Shown here piece after piece: positions 6,546 through 10,325 of a stretch of 10,325 nt of DNA. How positions within the stretch are numbered: position 1 is the stretch's first letter; every line of letters starts with the position of its first letter. The stretch lies in NCBI GenBank assembly GCA_946885645.1, contig CAMPGU010000138.1:1-10325 (forward strand), written 5' to 3'. The position numbers and the translations under genes are program-made. This DNA comes from an uncultured Haloferula sp. (lineage in GTDB: Bacteria; Verrucomicrobiota; Verrucomicrobiae; Verrucomicrobiales; Akkermansiaceae). Under the pieces are notes generated by a model that was not told where the DNA came from, ran no database searches, and saw nothing but the letters and a program-made list of their open reading frames with translations.

Positions 6546-7205
6546 TCATCCATCTCCGCGCGCCGACCGCTGGTCCTGCATGAGGAGCAGCGCTTCCATG
6601 GCTCGCGGATGGATGCCTGTGAGCCTAAAACGGCCGCCGGATCTCCCCTTGTGGAAGATCCTGCGTTGGAACATCGGCAGCACCAGCAAAACGACAAAGA
6701 CCAAGCCGAGGGCCCCCGCGAAGATGGTTGCGAGTCCTTTGCCGCTCACAGGCAGGTGCGAAGGCATGATGAGAAGCAGGAGGACCATAACAATGCTCAA
6801 CCACCCGCCCACGACAAAGAAGCGGTGCCTCCTGTAGGTGGATGAGGTGACGAACACGTCCAAAAAAGCGCGCCCCGAGAACAAGGGAATCAACAGGCCC
6901 GCAATGAAGACAAGCACCGCGACCCCGATGAAATTGCCCGCCATGGTTTCATTTACCAGAACCAGCCCATTCATGATCGCCCCGACCATGCAGATCAGAA
7001 AGACGATCCGCGGCCACCAATCCCTCCGCCGCACCTCCACGCGGAGCAGGATCATCCGGTCCTCGCTCCCGCCTGTGTAGGGATCGACCATCGGCAGGAT
7101 CGCCTCCTTTTCCACCAGCAGCATGCCATCCCGGATTTCCCATCCGCGGGACATGGGAGCTTCCGCCTCGGTAACGGCGGGGGCTTCGTAAGGATTCACG
7201 GGCAT
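6546..7205 (-). CDS. Four-helix membrane protein with N-terminal NPYEAP motif
   Basis: The product is 219 residues from ATG 7205 and begins MPVNPYEAPAV. An NPYEAP/NPYQAP box at the extreme N-terminus is a recurring feature of uncharacterised membrane proteins in Planctomycetes and Verrucomicrobia. This is why I choose this Met over the one at 7229. A soluble stretch follows, with a bacterial-PH-like feel (EIRDGMLLVEKEAILPMVD ... RMILLRVEVRRRDWW). Four hydrophobic segments then lie at about 65-84, 91-111, 129-147 and 158-179. The C-terminal tail is basic and contains GIHPRAMEALL. It lies 42 bp after the DUF1080 gene and just before the propeller gene, so co-transcription is likely. No Shine-Dalgarno is visible. 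The role is unknown. Confidence 0.75.
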   Translation of the reverse strand: MPVNPYEAPAVTEAEAPMSRGWEIRDGMLLVEKEAILPMVDPYTGGSEDRMILLRVEVRRRDWWPRIVFLICMVGAIMNGLVLVNETMAGNFIGVAVLVFIAGLLIPLFSGRAFLDVFVTSSTYRRHRFFVVGGWLSIVMVLLLLIMPSHLPVSGKGLATIFAGALGLVFVVLLVLPMFQRRIFHKGRSGGRFRLTGIHPRAMEALLLMQDQRSARGDG

Positions 7206-7247
7206 GACGGCGAAGATGCACGCTACCATGCCCGCGGGAAAGCCACC

Positions 7248-7862
7248 TTACTTCAGCTCCTTGATGCGGATGTTCTTGTAGAGCGTGGTGCTGCCCTTGT
7301 CGTGAGCTTGTAGGGCGATGGTGCCGCCCCCCTTGGTCAGCTTGCTCTTGCCTTCCTCGGCCTTGTAATCCTTCACCAGCTCCTTGCCGTTGACGCTCAC
7401 GTTGATCACGCCCTTGTCCACGCGGATCACGTATTTCATCCACTCGTTGTCCTTGAAGGGTTCCTTGTTATCCACCACGGCATAGAGCCCGCCGGACTTC
7501 CGCCAGTCGGACTGGGTGTTGTTCACCTGCACCTCGTAGCCGGCGGAGGGCCAGCCTTCTTCCTGGTACACGGTGCTGATGAAAACGCCGCCGTTGGAGT
7601 TCGGCTTGGTCATCACGTCCAGACGCAGCTCGAAGTTCTCGAACTTCGCATCGTTCACCTTGCCCACATAGAAGGCGTGGGAACGGTCGCCGTTCACCAC
7701 GATCGCGCCGTCCTCCACCTTGAAGGCCCCCTTGTCCTCGGCGACTTTCCAGCCGTCCAAGGTTTTGCCGTCGAAAAGGGAAACGAAACCTTTCTCGGTC
7801 TGGGCGGAAACAGAGAGGAGCAGGGCGGCGCCGGCGAGAATTGCAGAGAACAGCTTTTTCAT
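7248..7862 (-). CDS. Secreted DUF1080 protein (3-keto-disaccharide hydrolase family)
   Basis: The product is 204 residues from ATG 7862 and starts MKKLFSAILAGAALLLSVSA, a textbook signal peptide ending at A20. The hallmark GFVSLFDGKTLDGWKV lies at 25-40. Downstream blocks typical of the family are FENFELRLDVMTKPNSNGGV (75-93), GYEVQVNNT (108-116), GGLYAVV (124-130), EWMKYVIRVDKGVINVSVNG (140-159) and a C-terminal GTIALQAHDKGSTTLYKNIRIKEL. The fold is a concanavalin-like beta-sandwich. Some members cleave 3-keto-glycosides and others may only bind glycans. This is a single-domain version of usual length. Met16 of the longest frame is chosen because the extra 15 residues would precede the signal peptide. 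It follows the CYTH gene by 90 bp and may head the three-gene set ending at 4936. The family is certain; activity on 3-keto sugars is inferred from the family. Confidence 0.92.
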   Translation of the reverse strand: MKKLFSAILAGAALLLSVSAQTEKGFVSLFDGKTLDGWKVAEDKGAFKVEDGAIVVNGDRSHAFYVGKVNDAKFENFELRLDVMTKPNSNGGVFISTVYQEEGWPSAGYEVQVNNTQSDWRKSGGLYAVVDNKEPFKDNEWMKYVIRVDKGVINVSVNGKELVKDYKAEEGKSKLTKGGGTIALQAHDKGSTTLYKNIRIKELK

Positions 7863-7952
7863 ATCGGGAACAGGTTTACGCCCTAGCTTCCCTGGCCCTA
7901 TCGACAAGGCAAGCCGGGGACGGCCCCGATGACGCGGAAATCGGCGTTGCCA

Positions 7953-8420
7953 TTAGTCGTCCCACTCGCTCCACGGGTGCTCGACGAGGCTGGAATTGTA
8001 GTACCGCGCATCCCCCGACACTTCCTCCCCTACCCACGCAGGCTTCTCAAAGCTCTCGTCCTCCGATTCCAGCTCGATCTCCGCGACCACGAGCCCCTCG
8101 TTTTCCCCGCCGAATTCGTCGATCTCCCACAGCTTGCCCGCGTGCCGCCTTTCGTAGCGGATCTTCTCCAGGGGCGCCGGATCGCACATTTTCAGCAAGG
8201 CCTCCGCGTCGGCAAAGGGAATGGAGTATTCGAATTCCTTCCGGCCGATCCCCGAAGTCGAGCCCTTGATCGTCAGGAAGCCCTCCTCCCCCTTCAGCCG
8301 CACCCGCACCGTCCGCTCCGGATCCAGGCTCAAGTAGCCCTGGCAAATCCGCACTCCCGGCGGACCCTCGCGCCAGGCGTCGGAGGTGATGAGAAATTTC
8401 CTTTCAATTTCGGTCGCCAT
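7953..8420 (-). CDS. CYTH-domain protein (triphosphate tunnel metalloenzyme)
   Basis: The product is 155 residues and covers a complete CYTH domain. The signature ExExK is seen at Glu4, Glu6 and Lys8 (MATEIERKFL). Further tunnel residues follow: Arg39 and Arg41 (TVRVRLKG), Lys52 (LTIKG), Glu62/Glu64 (KEFEY), Arg88, Asp101 (WEIDEF), Glu114/Glu116/Glu118 (AEIELESE), and the closing motif RYYNSSL (139-145). Short bacterial members of this kind bind triphosphate-containing substrates with Mg or Mn in an eight-strand barrel, and several characterised ones are inorganic triphosphatases. Adenylate cyclase class IV is a relative but less likely at this length. The protein is cytoplasmic, with no signal peptide. 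The start overlaps the end of the yjdF-like gene by 17 nt, so the two are probably translated from one mRNA. The family is firm; the substrate is inference. Confidence 0.92.
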   Translation of the reverse strand: MATEIERKFLITSDAWREGPPGVRICQGYLSLDPERTVRVRLKGEEGFLTIKGSTSGIGRKEFEYSIPFADAEALLKMCDPAPLEKIRYERRHAGKLWEIDEFGGENEGLVVAEIELESEDESFEKPAWVGEEVSGDARYYNSSLVEHPWSEWDD

Positions 8421-9033
8421 GATCCGCCGGCAGTTTCGCCATGGAACGGTCGTGCAGCGGTCTCAGCACCACCAGCGAAAAAACGGCACCGACGCCCGCG
8501 AGGAACATGTCCACCTGCGTGTCCCAGTTATCGCCCTGGGTGCCGAGAAAGGACTCGGACGCTTCCTCCGAAACCAGCGCCGCCGCCCATTCGATCAGCT
8601 CGTAACACGCGCTGAATCCCAGGCAAAATGACACCACCGTGAAATTCAGCCAGCCGCGCCGGGCGAAGACCCCGTTCCGCAGCAGGATCTCCCTGCAGAC
8701 GATGGCCGGCACCATCCCTTGGAAAAGATGGCCGATGCGGTCGTAGTGATTCCGCCCGAAGCCGAACCACCCCTTCATCCAATCGCCCACAGGGGTGCGG
8801 GCATACGTGTAGTGCCCGCCCACCAGCAGCAGCACCATGTGCAGGCCGATCAGCACCAGGGCCAGGCTGGACAAACGCCAGCCCCGGCGCGCCGCGATCC
8901 CCAGCGCGATGAAGCCGATGAACACCGGCACCGTTTCCAGCCACCAGGTCACCACATCGTACGGCGCCCACGCCGACCACGCGATCCAGGGAAGGATCAA
9001 AAGAAACAGCAGCAAGTTCGGCCGGGATCGCAT
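8404..9033 (-). CDS. yjdF: YjdF/DUF2238 inner-membrane protein
   Basis: The product is 209 residues, the same length I recall for E. coli YjdF. About six hydrophobic segments are visible, near 6-24, 31-48, 53-72, 104-118, 131-150 and 175-191. Family blocks are intact: GGHYTYARTPVGDW (72-85), GFGRNHYDRIGHLFQGMVPA (91-110), SACYELIEWAAAL (141-153) and LGTQGDNWDTQVDMFLAGVG (163-182). Conserved His, Asp and Glu residues (His74, His96, Asp98, His102, Glu145, Glu148, Asp171, Asp175) sit at membrane edges and suggest a metal or catalytic site, but no function is established as far as I know. ATG 9033 is the start; GGAG lies very close upstream (CTGGAGCGATG). The gene ends inside the CYTH start, and an intrinsic terminator separates it from smc, so it probably has its own promoter in 9034-9156. 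Confidence 0.93.
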   Translation of the reverse strand: MRSRPNLLLFLLILPWIAWSAWAPYDVVTWWLETVPVFIGFIALGIAARRGWRLSSLALVLIGLHMVLLLVGGHYTYARTPVGDWMKGWFGFGRNHYDRIGHLFQGMVPAIVCREILLRNGVFARRGWLNFTVVSFCLGFSACYELIEWAAALVSEEASESFLGTQGDNWDTQVDMFLAGVGAVFSLVVLRPLHDRSMAKLPADHGDRN

Positions 9034-9057
9034 CGCTCCAGTAGTCCCTCAAAAAGT

Positions 9058-9152
9058 TAGCCCGCACAATCCTTTGTGAAGGGGCGGCGGGAAGGAAGGC
9101 TGAAACCTTACCTGCCTCCCCGCTCTCCCCCTCACGCGGACCGTGCGGGCTA
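9058..9152. repeat. Widely spaced perfect 10-bp inverted repeat upstream of yjdF
   Basis: TAGCCCGCAC at 9058-9067 is exactly complementary to GTGCGGGCTA at 9143-9152, with 75 bp between the arms. The inner arm lies 25-34 nt before the yjdF start. The outer arm abuts the T-run of the smc terminator. In the minus-strand leader it could close a large stem-loop; as DNA the arms could be paired protein-binding sites. Confidence 0.5.
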
Positions 9153-9156
9153 TCTT

Positions 9157-9206
9157 GAAAATTCGAGGGACGGAAAGCAGACCCACCCGGGCCTGCCTTC
9201 CGCCCC
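9157..9206 (-). terminator. Intrinsic terminator after smc
   Basis: In minus-strand RNA, GGGGCGGAAGGCAG (9206 to 9193) pairs along all 14 positions with CUGCUUUCCGUCCC (9180 to 9167), using two G-U wobbles. The loop GCCCGGGUGGGU can add four more pairs. UCGAAUUUUC follows. The same wobble positions are A-C mismatches in plus-strand RNA, so the structure is tuned to the strand of smc. The T-run is short (four), so efficiency is uncertain. Confidence 0.65.
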
Positions 9207-9238
9207 CCATCCCTCTTCTGTCGGAAGAATCGTTTATG

Positions 9239-10325
9239 TTATGCGTCGAGGCGTAGCGCGGCTTTCTGTGCCGCGGTCTTGGCCTCGTTGCTCTTGCCCG
9301 CCACGTCGTCGGCACTGGTGAGGCGCATTCCCACCGGTTTGGAGACGCCGAACTCCTCCATCGTCACGCCATACATCACGTCGGCGCGGGCCATCGTGCG
9401 CTTCGAGTGCGTCACGATGATGAACTGGCTGTTGTCGATGAAGCGGTCCAGCACCTTCACGAAGCGGTTGATGTTCGACTCGTCCAGCGGCGCGTCGAGC
9501 TCGTCCAGCACGCAGAAGGGGCTCGGCTTGATCATGTAGATCGAGAAGAGCAGCGCCACGGCGGTCATCGAGCGTTCGCCCCCGGAGAGCAGGGAAATGC
9601 TCTGCAGCTTCTTGCCCGGCGGCTTGGCGATGACTTCGATGCCGGACTCCAGCGGATCGCTTTCGTCCACCAGCAACAGGTCTGCCTGGCCTTTTTCGCC
9701 GAAGAGTTCCTTGAACATGTCCCGGAAATTGATCTTCACCTGCGCGAAGGTCTCCGCGAACCGCCGCTGCGTCTCTTCGTTGATCTTTTCGATCACTTCG
9801 ATGAGGTTCTGCTTCGAGCTCACCAGGTCGTCGTAATTCGAACGCACCTCGTTGTAGCGCTCCTCGAGTTCCTCGTATTCCTCGATCGCGTCCACGTTCA
9901 CCGGGCCCATCGAGTCTAGGCGGCGCTTGAGATCGCCCACCGTGGCCTCCACGAAAAGCCAATCCGGCTCGCCGGTCATCTCCGGCGGCAATTCGATTTC
10001 CGCTTCACCCTTCGAAGCATCCACCACGATGATCGCCGGTTCCTCGTCCTCCGCATCCTCGCTTTCCACGAAGGTCTGGCGGCCGCCTCGCGCCTGCTGC
10101 GACTTCTGGGAGGCGATGCAGGAAAGCAGGGCGTGCGCGTCCGGCTCGAAGGAGGCCAGCTCCACCTGATGGCGCTCCAGGATCGCCGTTACCAGGCTTT
10201 CCAGGCGCAGCTCGATCTTCGTGATCGCCACCTCCTCGCGGCCGCGCTGCTCGGCGGCCTTCGCATGGCGGCGGCGGGCTTCGGAAAGCTCGGCCTCCGC
10301 CCTGTCGATTGCCTCCAGCAGTTCG
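9239..10325 (-). CDS. smc: Chromosome segregation ATPase SMC, C-terminal part (5' end outside window)
   Basis: The frame is open from the right edge to TAA at 9239-9241, giving 361 residues of the C-terminal half. The visible part opens with coiled coil (ELLEAIDRAEAELSEARRRH). A linker follows with the acidic stretch ESEDAEDEE (about residues 87-95), then DLKRRLDSMGPVNVDAIEEY, the usual entry to the C-terminal head. The ATPase head carries the ABC signature LLSGGERSMTAVALLFSIY (245-263), Walker B with catalytic Glu and D-loop in FCVLDELDAPLDE, and the H-loop in IIVTHSKRTM. The Walker A half, first coiled coil and hinge lie outside the window. SMC dimers with ScpAB compact and segregate the chromosome in the cytoplasm. 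After the head motif VTMEEFGVSK a tail of about 32 residues, rich in Ala and Lys, ends the protein. The GTG at 10231 is an internal Val, not a start. Confidence 0.95.
   Translation of the reverse strand, partial: ELLEAIDRAEAELSEARRRHAKAAEQRGREEVAITKIELRLESLVTAILERHQVELASFEPDAHALLSCIASQKSQQARGGRQTFVESEDAEDEEPAIIVVDASKGEAEIELPPEMTGEPDWLFVEATVGDLKRRLDSMGPVNVDAIEEYEELEERYNEVRSNYDDLVSSKQNLIEVIEKINEETQRRFAETFAQVKINFRDMFKELFGEKGQADLLLVDESDPLESGIEVIAKPPGKKLQSISLLSGGERSMTAVALLFSIYMIKPSPFCVLDELDAPLDESNINRFVKVLDRFIDNSQFIIVTHSKRTMARADVMYGVTMEEFGVSKPVGMRLTSADDVAGKSNEAKTAAQKAALRLDA

Noticed and set aside
7915..7928. CGGGG-ACGG-CCCCG hairpin between the CYTH and DUF1080 genes as a terminator
   Set aside because: The stem is only 5 bp and is followed on the minus strand by GCTTGCC rather than a T-run. 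It is too weak to call.
10229..10231. GTG as a start codon of a 330-residue protein
   Set aside because: The frame stays open to the window edge with coiled-coil sequence typical of SMC, so this is an internal valine of a partial gene.
1..10325. Search for defence systems, CRISPR repeats, transposases, tRNA/rRNA genes and prophage genes
   Set aside because: None of the coding regions or intergenic stretches shows their signatures, and no regularly spaced direct repeats were seen.

Overview
The window is GC-rich bacterial chromosomal DNA. Most genes lack a recognisable Shine-Dalgarno sequence. The gene set includes secreted glycoside hydrolases, a DUF1080 protein, a membrane protein with an N-terminal NPYEAP motif, and an ECF sigma/anti-sigma pair. 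This mix is typical of the Planctomycetes-Verrucomicrobia group, and I lean to Verrucomicrobiae (Luteolibacter-like). That placement is inference from gene content, not a database result.

Left part (1-749, minus strand): the start of a probable anti-sigma factor, cut by the window edge, overlaps by 14 nt the end of an ECF sigma factor gene. A gap of about 670 bp follows (750-1421) with no convincing gene. It holds several inverted repeats, including a perfect 13-bp hairpin, and a short AT-rich island.

Plus-strand block (1422-4863): two secreted carbohydrate-active enzymes lie 22 bp apart, a GH5-like (clan GH-A) hydrolase and a family 2 glycoside hydrolase with an extra C-terminal beta-domain. 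They probably form one transcript that ends at a strong intrinsic terminator (4880-4918). Together they look like a small glycan-degradation unit acting outside the cytoplasm.

Minus-strand block (10325 down to 4936): the C-terminal part of the chromosome-segregation ATPase SMC is followed by an intrinsic terminator (9157-9206). Next come a YjdF/DUF2238 membrane protein and a CYTH-domain protein, which overlap by 17 nt. Then come a secreted DUF1080 (3-keto-disaccharide hydrolase family) protein, a four-helix NPYEAP membrane protein, and a secreted two-domain protein with a LamG-like N-terminus and a GH43/GH32-like propeller C-terminus. The last three are closely spaced and may be co-transcribed. 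The propeller gene converges on the GH2 gene at the 4880-4918 hairpin.

I found no tRNA, rRNA, CRISPR array, insertion sequence or defence system. The window reads as ordinary core plus glycan-metabolism chromosome. The points most worth a second look are the structured 750-1421 gap, the uncharacterised propeller protein with its start-site conflict, and an acidic insertion next to the SMC head domain.
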